From the NCBI RefSeq assembly GCF_032854445.1, contig NC_088301.1, positions 54,859,187 through 54,923,186 on the forward strand: 64,000 nucleotides of DNA. The letters run 5' to 3'. Below the pieces are notes generated by a model. The model did not search any database. It was not told the origin of the DNA and saw only the letters and a list, made by a program, of their open reading frames with translations. Position numbers and translations under genes: made by a program. Every line of letters begins with the position of its first letter. Positions within the stretch are counted from its first letter, which is position 1. The DNA comes from Liolophura sinensis. Its lineage: Eukaryota > Mollusca > Polyplacophora > Chitonida > Chitonidae. Below are positions 1-13,146 of this stretch, in pieces.

Positions 1-230
1 CAGGAGCTAGAAAGCTTAACCGCCCATCCGAGTATGTACGTTTACCATCCATACCTTAGAACATGGAGATAAATAAAAAGCTTTACCTTCAATCCATGTT
101 TGAGAACCCATTATACAGGAGCTAAAAGTTAAAACCTCTCATGTGAGTATATATATTTACACATCATACCTTAGACTAGCGAGCTTAGAAAAAAAGTTAA
201 AAAAGCTAAACTGTACACCAACACCGACAC
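1..230. repeat. 115-bp tandem repeat, array cut by the window edge
   Basis: The sequence from position 1 (CAGGAGCTA..., ending ATACCTTAGA) recurs from 116 with moderate divergence. A shorter, weaker third copy seems to begin near 183. The array probably extends left of the window. Confidence 0.6.
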
Positions 231-3200
231 CGCCACTCTCCCCCTATCATAATGCCTCGCCATACTTCGTACAGGCAAGCTAAAAATGGAGCATACCCCA
301 ACTCTCACGTTTTCGACGTGCATGTCAGGTTTTTAAGTTAAAAATAATGTTCTCACATTGAGATGTTTTCATCTCGTATAACGACGAAATATGTGTAAAC
401 TTGCCAGCAATAACTGTAAATTATATAGGCCTAACTGTGCCCACATTTGTGTACCTACACAACCTCATGCACTTACGTACTACATTCTTTCGAAGTCAGT
501 GTCGAGAATCAACAATTATGTAGCGTTCCATAAAAGCCGATGGAATAGCCAATGATTTATTCATTATCAGAGCAATTCCTTACAAACCTCGCGTGGCATT
601 CCGGATTGACAAGAACTGGAAATTGTTTATGTCATGGCTTACAAGTGTCCAAGTCGGTGGGTAGAATGGCATACAATGGCCAGACCGAACAGAGACTGTC
701 AAATGATAGCAATATGTGCTCGTCGCTTAGCCATCTGACATATCAAAAGAAATTTCGTGGAATCTGCCAAAGGGACTAATAAAACGTGACAGGTAGCCAT
801 CTTAAAAGGTTGTCTTTACATTTGCGTTTGTCAGGGATGCATCTGAGAAGAAGGGTTCTTTGGAAAGGATCAGTTCGTTAGGCATTTACCAAAGAAATGT
901 TGTCGATAGTGGGAGTGATCCCACATGATGAGAATTATGTTACATGCCAGCATAAGAAAAAGACCAAATGGGATAGAGTTTCTGAATTGTTTATAACAAA
1001 GTTACACACTTTGTTCTTAGAAAAAAGGCTACCGTTACTCTTCAGATAATGAAAGCACTTACGACAGTGTTGCTAATTGCATGTTAAACCAATAACCTAT
1101 AAGTATATGTCCGTCACTGATTTTTATATAAACGCCTTGGAAGAGTTAAGTTGCTTGAAGATCAGGGATATAGTCAACCAGATTTTGGAAAGCTTATTCT
1201 ATAATAATAAATGTCCTTTATTCTTACGCATGTATATTGTTTGAGGGTTGCCAAGTGTCCGGCAAAGGTCACATTGCCAGCAAAGTGGCAAAACCGGACT
1301 TGGAACACAAGTCCAATGCAATTTACCGCGAAAGGCCCAGTGGTCTCCCTGCACAGGCGATTGTGTCTAATAGCAGATTTCTTTCGGGTCATTATGTACA
1401 CGTATACGAAACGTACATGACGAACTGATACTCAAGCCTTCAACCCAATAGCCTATTGCACACAATTGTAGAATGAGATATGTGCCATTGCCGCATGAAG
1501 AGATATATTACAGGCTAATCATGATAAATGTCACGGTACGCTGAGAAACGAGACCCCAGTGAAATCTGACGTACACCAGTCAATTACCAACCGCCATTGA
1601 ATGATACATGTCGTCTGTGGTGCAGTGGTCATCCAGTTGTCATTTGTTATGATAGCATAAATGTACAGCGCTAAACAACCCTACAAACAACTTTCTGTCA
1701 TTTAGTGACGTCTGATCAGCATTTACAGAATGTAGAACAAGCCACAAATTGAAAACAGAAAAGTTTTTGTACAAATGCTTGTATATATAGATCTACATGC
1801 AAACGCCGTATATCACCGTTTGCTACTGAATGACGCCAACTGATGATTTTCCCATGGAGTAAAAATAAAACCAGATCTTAATCAAACTTTTATTAATCAA
1901 ACTTAACAATTTATTGTTAACAAGTCACCTTTGAGAAGGGAAAGTTGATACAGAGTGATGGGAAGAGAGTTCAAACCGTCCAATATACTGGTATCTGTGA
2001 AAACCTTCTTGTGTTGGTCCACCATCAGTCCATACGCCAGACGTTCTGAACTATAGACTTACAACTGATGCAAATCTTATGTCATAGATTTTGCTATTGT
2101 TTCTTTATCCATGCCGCGTTTCGTCCAAATACATGCAAGGAATGTCGTGTTACAGATCACGCTAGACTTCCCTCTGTTGTGTCCCTATGTTAAGACTTAC
2201 CAATTACCTTTACTGGGATTTTTTCTGGGGAACTAACGTTATTAAAAAAAATGAAGTAACTTAATCTGATGTCACCTCTATTATAAAGTATCTCTATTAG
2301 AGAAGGTCGTTTTAGGGGAAATAGTGAATCGGGGGTCGAAGGCCCGTTTCACATTGTGCAACGTTTTACCTGTACATGGACACACAAGTATCAAGGCTGC
2401 TATATATTTAGAGTTATGTGGGCGGCATGGTAAGTTACGAGTACTTTACTCTGCATAACGTAATTATCAAGTTATCCCCATAATGTTGTAGGCCCCTAGG
2501 GTTATTTGTGTTATTTGTGTAAATTGTCGTACTTACAGTACATGTTGGAAACTTCATCTGTAACTTGTCAAAAGTCTGAGGTTTAACCCTGGTACTCCAG
2601 ATTCCTCCACCTAAAATTCTAGAGTATGACAACAATGAGCGTGGGGTATCAAGAGTTGTCGGCGTTAGGGCGCACGGTAGTTACATGTACACAGTGTTAC
2701 GTGTACATAATTATCAATGCTGACATGCAGTGAAAGGGTCACGAACGCCTTATGAAACCACCAAATGTATGGATCTTTTTTATTACTCTTTGAACATCTA
2801 TCTTCTTGGCCTCAGGCGAATTTTCAAGATTTGTAGATGTGATTGAGACATCTGTAATGGACGAGGAGCAATGGTGATCTTGTTTACATGCATGTATGCA
2901 GTAGAGGTATTTTAATTTTGGAAGCTCTGTTTATGGTTGACTCGTCTCTGTATTTTGTCATTTACCATTGTAATCTTCGAATTTTCTTAGAATAACACAA
3001 ATCCACTTAAACCTATCTCTGATAATCAAAAACTTGTGACAAGGGTTCAAGTTTTACATTATGAAGAAATGTTTTGGTTATTTCCTCTGATACCAACGGG
3101 TTTGTATAAAATCCTGATAGGCAACCCTTTACTATTTACTCTCTCGCGTTGTGATGAAAAAATATACATTCTGTGTCCATTTAGGAGTACGATGAAAGAA

Positions 3201-5678
3201 ATATCTTTCATAGTCATCATGCAAGAACGGCCTTATTTACTATATGTTTTAAATTGACATTTCATTCTTTGGCATTCTTGACGGTTTAGCTTTCCATTCT
3301 TGGGAAAATGTAAAGAGTAAATGAATATCCTATTACAATATAGTAGTTTCTTAAGATAAAACCAACCTATTTTTCACAGAGATATTTCTGGAAAAGGAGC
3401 AAACTATAGATCAAGAAGATTCCTCTCAGCCATGAATATGCCATTTCTGCTCTTTTTTGTGGAGTGGGAGAAAAGGAGGAGGGAGCAAAGCTTGGTCACT
3501 AGCAAAACCATTGGTGTAGAGTTAACAGTGTCATCTGATTTAGGGCTTCATAAAACTTTGGTCTCTATCGGCGATCTTTTGGTGTAGTGGATTACAAGGT
3601 GGGACAAATGATGGCAGCGGTCTGGTGTTATAAATGTGCTTACCCCGTCAAGTAATAATGATTGAGGAGACCATTTCACGGAGTACAGATAACTCAGGGT
3701 AAGCTGACAGAACCAATATGCTCTTTAGATGTCCTGTGTCTCCAATGTGGAAAAAAGTTCAGCTCTGTCGCCTGTTTTATGGCTGGAACTTAATCACCTC
3801 TTACAGACCACCATTTTCCTTCAGCTCCGGCACTTAATCTTACATTTAATCAGAGAACAGGATCTTTGTTCAGGGGATGGCCAAAAGGTGTAATTAATAG
3901 CCCCCATCATTGTTATTCTACAGGCGTATTGTGTGGCACATGTATAGCTGTTCCTATTCAATTAGAGTCGGGATCTATTGCTGGCGACAAATAGTTATAG
4001 GTGACTGGAGCTACCGAGCACCTGACCCAATCAGCCTTACGCGTGTCCACATTAGTATATATTTCTCTATCCCATTGCTGAGGAGATTTAGCAGAAACAG
4101 TCCTCGGACAAGCGAGAGAACCGCGGTATAAAGCAATACATCAGTACTTAATACATTAGCTTAAAGGGATTATCAGAAACGAAAGCGTGTCAGTATAGGA
4201 CAAGAAATAACTGTTTCTTGACTGCGACAATATGTACATCATTATTTCTTGATTTGTCTCCCATAATTTGGTTAATTTTAACCCCCCTACAATTTACAAC
4301 AATATTTTAATATAGAACAATGAAGAAACCGTGTTTTTATAGCAATCTTTCCCTTAATGCTCTCAAGCGTTTGGGAAATTGCAATAGAATAAGGCTGTTA
4401 TCGAATGCACAAGATTACATCAGCATTATTTATGGGTGACACGGGCTTTAGTGGCTCATTCATAGCTGGTGGTGCTAAACACGAGGGCTAAAAGGAATCA
4501 AGGGCCATATAATGTTAGCAGACGTTTTCCTCGATCATCAGCATTATCGATGTGTATCGTTAACTCTGCATCCTGGCTGTGTAGCATCGCAGGGAAGACG
4601 ACGCATGTGCCAATACAATCTGCGATGTGTATAAGATGGCTCCTTCTGATACATGCGATGGGAGGGAACGAAAAGAGAATCGCTGCAATGAATTCAGTTT
4701 CTGTATCGGAAGTCCTCTGGCTTTAATACTGTGTATTGTCTGGATGAGGGTGTGGTCAAGGTAAGGGCGTGGCCTCAGCATATGATTGAAGTCATATTGG
4801 AGTGTATTCCGAAGGTGTGGGTGGGATTTCATGGTGAATGAGATGCGTTGGGGTGGACTCATGTGGTTTGGACGTACGTAGATAAGCTGTTCCCTGTTCT
4901 TTAGAGTTCTTCCTAGCGACTTTTAAAGTGTTTGTTAAACGATGCTTCCTTAGGTTACCTGTGCAAATCATTTACCATCCAGTGATACATTCAGGGAAAA
5001 ACATACGGAAGTGGTATATAGTTACTACCCAAAACTGGTAAAATCTGAAGTCGTAACTCACGCGTGTATGTAGGTATTGACAATGTCGATATTTACGCTA
5101 CATATATAGCACTTTCGTCTTTCATATTTAATTTCTGTTGTCTAATATAAATGGAGTTACCCTTGCTTGCCCTTCGTGGTTATGTAGGCTGCCTGTGAGT
5201 TTTAACATTGTTTTCGAAGCGAAAAAACGTAATTAAAACCTGATTAGATAAAAGCTATTTTACTGTTTTACTTAGATCTTGGACCGAAAAGCGCAGTGAA
5301 TAACAGCTAGATAAGATAACAGCTGCGTTAGGTATAACAGAGAACAGGAAAATTGCGTAACTTGCTGGATATTTACCCGGTTGGCCTGGAAGTCCTGTTT
5401 CATATACGCCCATCCTTCATTTAGATCATTTGCATGACGATAATATGTGCAGCTCTTCTGTCACACCGAGCCCGAATGTCACAAAATTAAAACACTGTTT
5501 TTAAATACGCACACTGAACTCTTCTCATCCTGGCGATGGTACTGAATTATTTGATTTATCTTTACGCAAAATCACACTTTTTTATTCGGTAACATCAAAC
5601 AGTCAAAATTAACAAAACCATTAGCCAGATGAAGAAAATTCTCAAAAGAGACGGTAAAATAAGCATGTTCTGAAGGTT
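231..5678. other. Intergenic, no gene seen
   Basis: AT-rich sequence with frequent stops. The longest open frame is 100 codons on the minus strand (4560-4862), with no recognisable domain and low-complexity composition. An imperfect hairpin lies at 1251-1303. Nothing else stands out. Confidence 0.6.
1251..1303. repeat. Imperfect hairpin
   Basis: Outer arms CCAAGTGTCCGG and CCGGACTTGG pair with a 2-nt bulge. An inner pair, TTGCC and GGCAA, closes an 8-nt loop. It has no evident link to a gene. Confidence 0.5.
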
Positions 5679-5743
5679 CCTCATGCCATAATTCTGGCGG
5701 CCGTGCTATAAGAGAAATATTCTTGATTGTGAGGGCGTAAAAT
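5679..5743 (+). mobile_element. SINE fragment (mollusc-type 3' module)
   Basis: Carries the series CATAATTCTGGCGGCCG, ATAAGAGAAATATTCTTGA and GGCGTAAAA, in the same order as the fuller copy at 58326-58448. The tRNA-like head and the terminal AATAAA-type tail are missing. Confidence 0.65.
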
Positions 5744-5929
5744 CGTCCTCTGACCACAGAGCTGTTATTCAGAGAGGTTTTATTCAGAGTGAAAGTCTGA
5801 ACCTCTGACGAGCATAAGTGTGATTATAAACAGGTCTGTGTTCATCTATAGTTATACAGCTTTGACCAAATTCACCACATCAACAGATTTCTACGATTCA
5901 AAACTTCCGCAAAATATTGTTGCTCTCCG

Positions 5930-6527
5930 TTAAAGGTGGAGAAAACATAAAAATGACATAAAGTTCAGATGAAAGAGCGCAAACGGTTATTCCGAAATTT
6001 GGTCTTCAATATTTTTTCCGATTTTTCTTTAAGGAGAAAAAGACACTTGAAAATAATTTTTGTATGGTGGGTATTTGGGACCACCTTTTGGTATTTATAG
6101 TCTTTGTTTAATAATGTCATAAATGAGGATGAAACACAGATTTAATAATTTTTTTGCACCCGTATTTATTCTTTTCAGCTAACAAATTCATTAAATCTCA
6201 ATTTGGATCATATTAATATTTTTAATATGTTCATAAATATTATCATAATTTAGGTTAAATGCATATGTTTCGATGTAAACAACAAATTTCCATTCAAATA
6301 AATTTATTAGACAAGCATCACCTCCTTATTTAGAACATTATTATGCAACAACGATAAATACTGAAAGTTGATCCCAAATACCCACCATACAAAAATATTT
6401 TCAAATATCCTTTTCTCTTCAAAAAAAATCCAAAAAAAATATTAAAGATCATATTGCAAATAAGTTTTGACGCTCTTTCATCTCGTTTTGGCATCATTTT
6501 GGCATGTTTTCTTCTTTAAAGAAAATA
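5930..6527. mobile_element. About 600-bp near-complete palindrome, foldback or MITE-like
   Basis: The left arm (about 5930-6228) is matched by the reverse complement of the right arm (about 6229-6527). Landmarks: AGATGAAAGAGCG near 5968 pairs with CGCTCTTTCATCT near 6471, and TTGTATGGTGGGTATTTGGGA near 6059 pairs with TCCCAAATACCCACCATACAA near 6372. Similarity continues inward to the centre near 6229, leaving almost no loop. By eye the outer 150 bp of each arm are clearly more than 70% alike and the inner part is weaker. There is no transposase frame. Target-site duplications could not be fixed because the ends are diffuse. Confidence 0.75.
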
Positions 6528-7964
6528 AATGTATACATGTGGGAATCCAAGTAGCCGTACGTTGCAGAGCGATCAACACATGCAGCTGGCTAGGATTCCA
6601 GTTAAAGGTAACATATTCATTAGAATGGAAAATTCGTTATGAAATGGTTTTTGTTACCTCATATCCAACTTCCTTATTCACACTAAATTTAGATCACCTG
6701 GTACTGGGATTGTACTGAGGTGTATTTCAAAGAGTTTAGTCCTGACCAGATTATAGTATGATAGGCTTGTGTAGGCCTATATATTTAGTAATTCACCAGA
6801 GCTGGGGCAGATGTTATGGTCAAACTGTTCAAAAAATTTCCATTCAGAGTTAATTTTTTTATAGCATTTTAACCCAAACTTTTTGAATAACACTTTCTTA
6901 AATTATATACAGAGCTGTGTCTCATACTGAAAGCTTATTCTCTTTTCCTACAAGCTAAGAACTTGCATTATTTAGTCATAATAATCACATGGAGTCATAT
7001 TCCGCTATAAACGTTTGGTCGAGGGAAAGATTTGCACTATATTGTCTAAATCAATAAGTAGGCCTATTGCGTGAAAACATTGCCCATATAAAACAAATCA
7101 GTCCAGGCAGTTTATTGTTTTCTTCTCTTTCCGAATAAGTCACGGAATTAGGAAACATCATTGCTTGAGGACATAATGCCTACAGAAAGTGAGCATGCGC
7201 GCAGCTTTTCTTGATCAACTGTTCAGGGGTCTTGGTACTTGGCTTTAGCCTTCCCAGATATGAACATTTTGTGATTTATTCACGCCGTGCCTTACCGCGT
7301 GGAAACTAACAAAATAGCGTCTTATTCACGGTGATATAGGCTTGAAGTGAACATTGGAAGTCCCCATGATGGTGTCATCAGGTATTTGCTCAGGTTCGTC
7401 TAGTAAGACACAAATAACCAATTTTAGACAGATTTAATCCGCGTTCTTATCCGTCTGGCCAACTGTCCCCCTAAACTGACATTTGTCAGACAGGCAAATC
7501 GGGATCAATCTCAACCTGCGCAAGTAACACGTGTTGCGGATCGGACTGGTGACCAAGAGTTACAGCTCGATCGCTTTAGGCTCCAACGTCTACACGCTTA
7601 TGTGCGGGTCTGGCAGCAAAATACCCTAATTTAAGATAAGTCGTTACTAAGAAGGTGTTTTAAAACAATTTGATCCCATGCAGGTCAATGAATACAACCT
7701 TGACCCAACGCATGAATCCCCAACGACGTATTAGGTTTCCTTCCCCTCCACTGATCGAAAATATATAGAGAAAAGTATCAATGTATATTCAGATTATTTC
7801 AAAGGACATTTGTCTGAATTAAGGTAAAATTTCCTGTTTGGTTCACGAATACTTGATATCAGTTTTAGAAATACTTCTGAGGAACACATGTAAAGAATGA
7901 GTAAGGTTCGAGTCTCATGCTATGATTGTCTTTGGCAATGTAGTGTCGAAAAATCACAAACTCT
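6528..7964. other. Intergenic, no gene seen
   Basis: Short frames only (at most 83 codons, overlapping the palindrome edge). Two TAGGCCTA octamers occur at 6772 and 7059. No other feature recognised. Confidence 0.55.
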
Positions 7965-8420
7965 CCAGACGGTGTATCTTATCTGGACCTATATTTGTAC
8001 AAAGACCAAAATAGATTCTTCTCTCGCAGACTTTACGGCAAGAGGAAAAGTTCCAATGCTGACATTGAAAATTATCCTTACTTGGATAGCAATATATAGC
8101 AAGGGTCCTACATGTGGCTTGTACATATCTCGCATTTCTTCTCTGTGTTATTGGACGATTTCTTTCAACCTCACAAGTTATTAGTGCAAACACTAGTGAT
8201 TCAAAGTTATTCCATCTAACACCATCACTCTAAGTTTCTTCAGTTTTACAGCATATAAGAGTATAATTCTCTTGCAACCCTGGTACACGATTTGAATATT
8301 GATTTCACTAATTCGCCTAGAACATACCTGATGCCTTCCACCATCATTGAAAACTGTTGGTTGCTAATCTTTGCATGATTCCGTCCTAATTCGTACTATA
8401 CATACTTTCTTAGTTGAATG
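7965..8420. repeat. Dispersed repeat, copy 1
   Basis: Shares ordered blocks with 9895-10420. Examples are AATTATCCTTACTTGGATA against AATTATCTTTACTTGGATA, and AATTCGTACTATACATACTT against AATTTCGTACTTTATATACT. Its 3' half (8281-8365, GGTACACGATTTGAAT then ATTTCACTAATTCGC) also matches 13715-13800. No coding capacity or terminal repeats seen. Confidence 0.6.
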
Positions 8421-9398
8421 TCATATTCATAGATGAATGTTGCACTCACCATATTAACCAAAGAAATGTTACCACTGATGAGTTTGTCGACGGCTTCATC
8501 ACGATGATGCACAGACACGCAGCTAACATAAGGCCCAAGAGTCGCATTGCCATACGTATTTAAAAACGGTCTACATTACAAGAGAGTAAAACTGTATCCA
8601 TTTACATCATAATTGGTGTAAAAAATGAAAAGACTATTTTCTTATTCATCGTGTCAAAAAACTTTACAGTTTTATTCAACCATATTCGACGTATATAATG
8701 TAGCGTTGGGCTTTCCGAGAGAATGTGGAGATCCGTACACATTGACCTGTATTAAGATTAACAACAATTGGAAGAATGTCATGCAGCGCTTAGACAATAG
8801 CATTCTTCACTGAAGACAAGTCAGGTAAAAGCTCAAGGTCGATCAAACATGTAAAAAGTACAAAACGTCAGATAGTTCGGATTTAGAGTTTAGTAATTCT
8901 GCACCTTAAACCGCCACTTTACAGATGTCATATGACGTAAATTAATATACAACGAAAACTAATGTTAACATATCTGAACTGCCAATTAGAGTTTGGATTG
9001 AGTAATCAGTGCAATTCCCCATTCATCCCGTTTCAAACAAACCACTGAGTATGTTGGCCTCGATGTATACTTCCGCACAGGCGCATACGCCGGTCAACAC
9101 GAACTTTCGAGTGCACCGCATGTATCATACGACCCTATAGCAGTCATTGTAACTGAAACAAGGTGTCAAAGCAGACTTTCGTACACCAGCCGGCAACAGA
9201 AATAGACGTTCGTGGTCATTATTCGTAATGATCATAATGTAGACTCCACAGTTAAAATCCACGGGATATATATTTAACTACAGCCTCCAAAGCTTGGTAG
9301 GAAGCCATCTGAATTTAGAGACTGGTAAAGTCCCAACCGACTTACGCGGCACAATTATGAAGTTCGACTAAAACTTCGTGTCAGGACATGGTTATTAC

Positions 9399-9419
9399 AG
9401 TATACGTTGAACGTATACT
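9399..9419. repeat. Perfect 9-bp stem, 3-nt loop
   Basis: AGTATACGT (9399-9407), loop TGA, ACGTATACT (9411-9419). No gene is adjacent. Confidence 0.6.
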
Positions 9420-9532
9420 CTCAGTGTACACACAACAGAGGCTGTGAAAGACCATCCATGACTGCATTTAAAGGAAACTGCAGATTTTAGCACATACAAA
9501 GCACTAATCTCTTTGTTGTTTTGTTTCTCTCT

Positions 9533-9732
9533 AGATGGCTTCCGTTGGACAATATTGTGTAGGTAAAACACAGGGGATACAGGGTGTATAAAGAGAAATC
9601 AGTGTGAAATGTCTACGCAATATTAGCGCATTACAACAGAAATCTGTGGTCGGTCTGTCGTGTTATGTCTATTTAGATGACTTCTGTCAGATAATTCTGT
9701 GTAGAGAAAACACACGGGATATGAATAAAACC
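9533..9732. repeat. Two-copy duplication, period 142 bp
   Basis: AGATGGCTTCCGTTGGACAA... with GTGTAGGTAAAACACAGGGGATA (9533-9590) recurs as AGATGACTTCTGTCAGATAA... with GTGTAGAGAAAACACACGGGATA (9675-9732). Confidence 0.6.
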
Positions 9733-9894
9733 TATGCAGGATCCCGATGCCTTATACATTTTACTTAGACTTAGACAATGTGCGTCTGTACGAGAACATA
9801 CAGGGAAGACAACTTACCCATGGTTTTGTTTTAAACCGGATGAGTGGGGCATAGCGCTGATTATTCAACCAAAACCCTGATTTCTAGCTCAGAT

Positions 9895-10420
9895 ACGCTC
9901 ACACCTATTTTTGTTGTATATTATCAAATCTGTACAACGACGACAACGGTGTTTCGCCGCCTTTACAATTATACAGGGATAGTTTCGGTTTTCATATTTT
10001 TAATTATCTTTACTTGGATAATAATGTATTGAACGGTTCCTTGTGTGACGTGTGCATATCACAACCTGTTGCATTTTAGGTGCTATCTGTTGGGCCTGGA
10101 TTCAATCAACATAAAACCAATGTCCCAGGCATATTTCATCAAACGCCATCAGTACTGAAAAGTGCATCTGTTTACATTAATTTGTCTGAATTTCGTACTT
10201 TATATACTTTCCTAGTTTGGTGGTTTGTTGAACGCTGTCTTCAGCAAATTGTTCTCGCGATTTTTGAGCTAGAAAGTCCATTATATGGTTGAAAGTAGCT
10301 ACGAAAGTTGATGCTTTTATTTACCGTACTTACTTTTCCTAAGTTTTACAATGAGTGTGATTGTTTTGCAAGTGATTATGGACAGATTGCCTAGAGTCTC
10401 TGTCGCTCTGTTTCATAATT
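9895..10420. repeat. Dispersed repeat, copy 2
   Basis: Diverged relative of 7965-8420 lying about 1.9 kb downstream in the same orientation. Blocks near 10005, 10190 and 10340 line up with blocks near 8080, 8385 and 8230 of copy 1; the last is out of order, so the two are not simple colinear duplicates throughout. Confidence 0.5.
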
Positions 10421-11005
10421 GGGTCTAATTCCGCTTAACCTGGGTTCTACAGGGGCTAAGTGTGCTTCGCTTTGAATAAAACCGCCAAATTATTTGTATC
10501 ACCGATTGGAAAGCGAAAGTGAGGTACATGTTTCTAATTAAGTCACATATAAAGTAACATGGCACTCGATTTGGAAACTGATGAAATTGATGCGTCTGTA
10601 CAACATCCATTGTGTCTTTCCAGCTTCATTAGAAACTTTTGACCACTTCTCTTTACATTAATCAGTCTTAATTTATTAATTCTTGGTGGGTTGTAGTGAA
10701 CGTTTTCTTTTTCTTCTTCTTTTTTGAAATATACTACTTGGAACGTCCACTATGCTAGACAATTTATATTCAAAAGTCTGTTATGACCCCAGAAAAAATG
10801 AAAACCGTATGATTCAGTGCTTGAATACGAAATGAGATACACATACTCTTTACTCACCGCTTTTTCACGGCATGCAGCGTTATAATGCCAATTCATCAAT
10901 CCCTAATGCATTATGGATGTGAATCCTACATTTTGCGCCGGCATTAGCATCTCATGAGAACATGATAAAAGTCCAATTCAGCGTTTCATCTCGTTCTTCA
11001 AATAC
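10421..11005. other. Intergenic, no gene seen
   Basis: AT-rich with a T-rich tract near 10706-10724. No gene or repeat recognised before the array at 11006. Confidence 0.5.
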
Positions 11006-11930
11006 TGCATTTTATGTTCACGCTTAGCAAACTTTCAACAACGATCAGGCACGGGAGACATGCATTTTAGGGCCACGTTTAGCAAACTTTGAACAGCCAT
11101 CAGGCACGGGAGACATGCATTTTATTCCCATGCTTAGCAAACTTTGAGCAACAATTAGGCACGAGAGACATGCCTTTTTTGTCCATGCTTAGCAAACTTT
11201 CAATACCAAGTAGGCACGGGAGACATGCATTTTATGTCCACACTTAGTAAACTATGAACAACAATTATGCACGGGAGACATGCATTTTATGTCCATGGTT
11301 AGCAAACTTTCAACAACAATTAGGCACGGGAAACATGCATTTTATTCCCATGCTTAGCAAACTTTGAACAACAATTAGGCACGGGGAGACATGCATTTTA
11401 TGTTCACACGTAGCAAACTTTGAACAACAATCAGACACGGAAGACATGCATTTTATGTCCATGCTTAGCAAACTTTCAACAACAATCAGACACGGGTGAC
11501 ATGTCTTTTATGTCCATCTTTAGCAAACTTTGAACAAATCATGCACGGGAGACATGCATTTAATGCCCATGCTTAGCAACCCTTCAACAACAATTAGGCA
11601 CGGGAGACATGCATTTAATGTTCACACTTAGCAAACTTTCAACAACAAGTAGGCACGGGAGACATGCATTTTATGTCCACGCTTAGCAAACTTTCAACAA
11701 CAAGTAGGCACGGGAGACATGTATTTTATGTCCACGCTTAGCAAACTTTCAACAGCAATTAGGCACGGGAGACATGCATTTAATGCCCATGCTTAGCAAC
11801 CCTTCAACAACGATTAGGCACGGGAGACATGCATTTTATGTCCATGCTTAGCAAACTTTGAACAACTCTGAACAGCAGTTAGGCACGGGAAGCATACATT
11901 TGATGTCCAACAAACAGGCACGGGAGAGAT
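11006..11930. repeat. 55-bp minisatellite, about 16-17 copies
   Basis: Repeating unit of type TGCATTTTATGTCC-ACGCTTAGCAAAC-TTTCAACAACAA-TTAGGCACGGGAGACA. The AGCAAACTT landmark falls at 11026, 11081, 11136 and 11191, giving a 55-bp period. Copies differ by point changes, and the last units carry deletions and an insertion (11858-11930). Confidence 0.92.
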
Positions 11931-13035
11931 GGACAAGAAACTATGTGCTGAATGAAGCATTGTGCACAAGTGTGCTACCTGAGCTGTAGAATACAGGTAT
12001 GGACCCGAAGATCTTCCCATGGATCGTTAGAACGTCGTCCGTTAATAATGACGCCAACAGGGAGACATTTTAAGATCTAAAACTCACATATTGTCTTCAT
12101 TACTTTCCCCGCTTCAAGTATCGTAACTCAGATAGATAATGACACCATTATCCAATCCGCCAATGCCTCACACATGCACGTTTTGGCTAACATGGAAAAC
12201 AAAGGAGAGGTACGCATGCAGAAGAAAGGATATAACATGGAACACAGTTACAGGAGCCCCTGGATAGCCACTACGATAAGTACTAAAAGATTCAGGTGTG
12301 CTGATTTATACATTGGTACATGTCGACGCAACAATACGTGAGTCATTAGCAGTACACGCCTAGCGCTGCAGGGGCATAAGAATGCATTAGTAACCAATAC
12401 CTACAGAACTGAAAGCCGTGCATGGTATTGAAGTTATATAATGTGCTACGGCTACTTGTATTATTTAAACACACCTGGGGCGACATCAAACACAAGTCTG
12501 CACCTTGTGCGAAATATATTTGATGTTGATTGACATGTGCTGTCTTGGGGTTGTTAACTGCAGCTGACATGTCTAAAGGTATACCTGTAGCAATATGAAA
12601 CATCGACTAATTGTTCGTGTGGTTGTGATTATTAGAGTAGCTGTATATCTCCACCAGATATGGATCCAGTTTACTTAGTCCGGTGTTTCAAAGTAGAACT
12701 TAAGGTTTCATTGGATCGTAATTAATATATATGTATATATACCCTGTCAGGGGTATAGGAAGCAAATAAAGAGTGTGTATGTGTGTTGTATGTTAAATGT
12801 GATGACAACACAGCATTTTGAGTAATTCTGGACCAGTGACGTCTAATATATTGCAGTTAACATCACTGCATATTTTGTTTACCTTATTCTGCTAAGCCAT
12901 GGTGATAGGTGGCGTATAAATTGTTATTTATGCATTTACAGTTGCAGGTGAACAGTTAGAATGGAACCCTAACTGAGGTAAATTGACAAGAGGCCGTATT
13001 TCACCGGTTACGTGTGACCATTTGCCAGCTATCAA
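11931..13035. other. Intergenic, no gene seen
   Basis: Contains an 85-codon minus-strand frame (12346-12603) with no recognisable features and a short AT microsatellite near 12725-12742. Confidence 0.5.
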
Positions 13036-13080
13036 ATTGTCGTTGATGCTCCAGACTTACTCTCTATGCTGTACGTCTTT
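13036..13080. repeat. Short dispersed repeat, copy A
   Basis: TGTCGTTGATG...CTTACTCTCTATGCTGTACG matches 35572-35615 (TGTCGTTGCTG...TTTACTCTCTGTGCTGTACG). The two copies lie 22.5 kb apart in the same orientation and both continue into ATTATATTA-like sequence. Confidence 0.6.
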
Positions 13081-13146
13081 AATTATACTAACATTATAAC
13101 GTATTATAACATTATACTACTATATTTTTAGGAGTCATTCAGGAGT

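Larger units (their letters stand above)
8421..9894. other. Intergenic with a local duplication and a hairpin
   Basis: No gene seen. Contains a two-copy repeat (9533-9590 and 9675-9732) and a 9-bp hairpin (9399-9419). The longest frame is 62 codons. Confidence 0.55.

Noticed and set aside
4560-4862. 100-codon minus-strand frame
   Set aside because: Low-complexity composition and no domain. Length is within chance.
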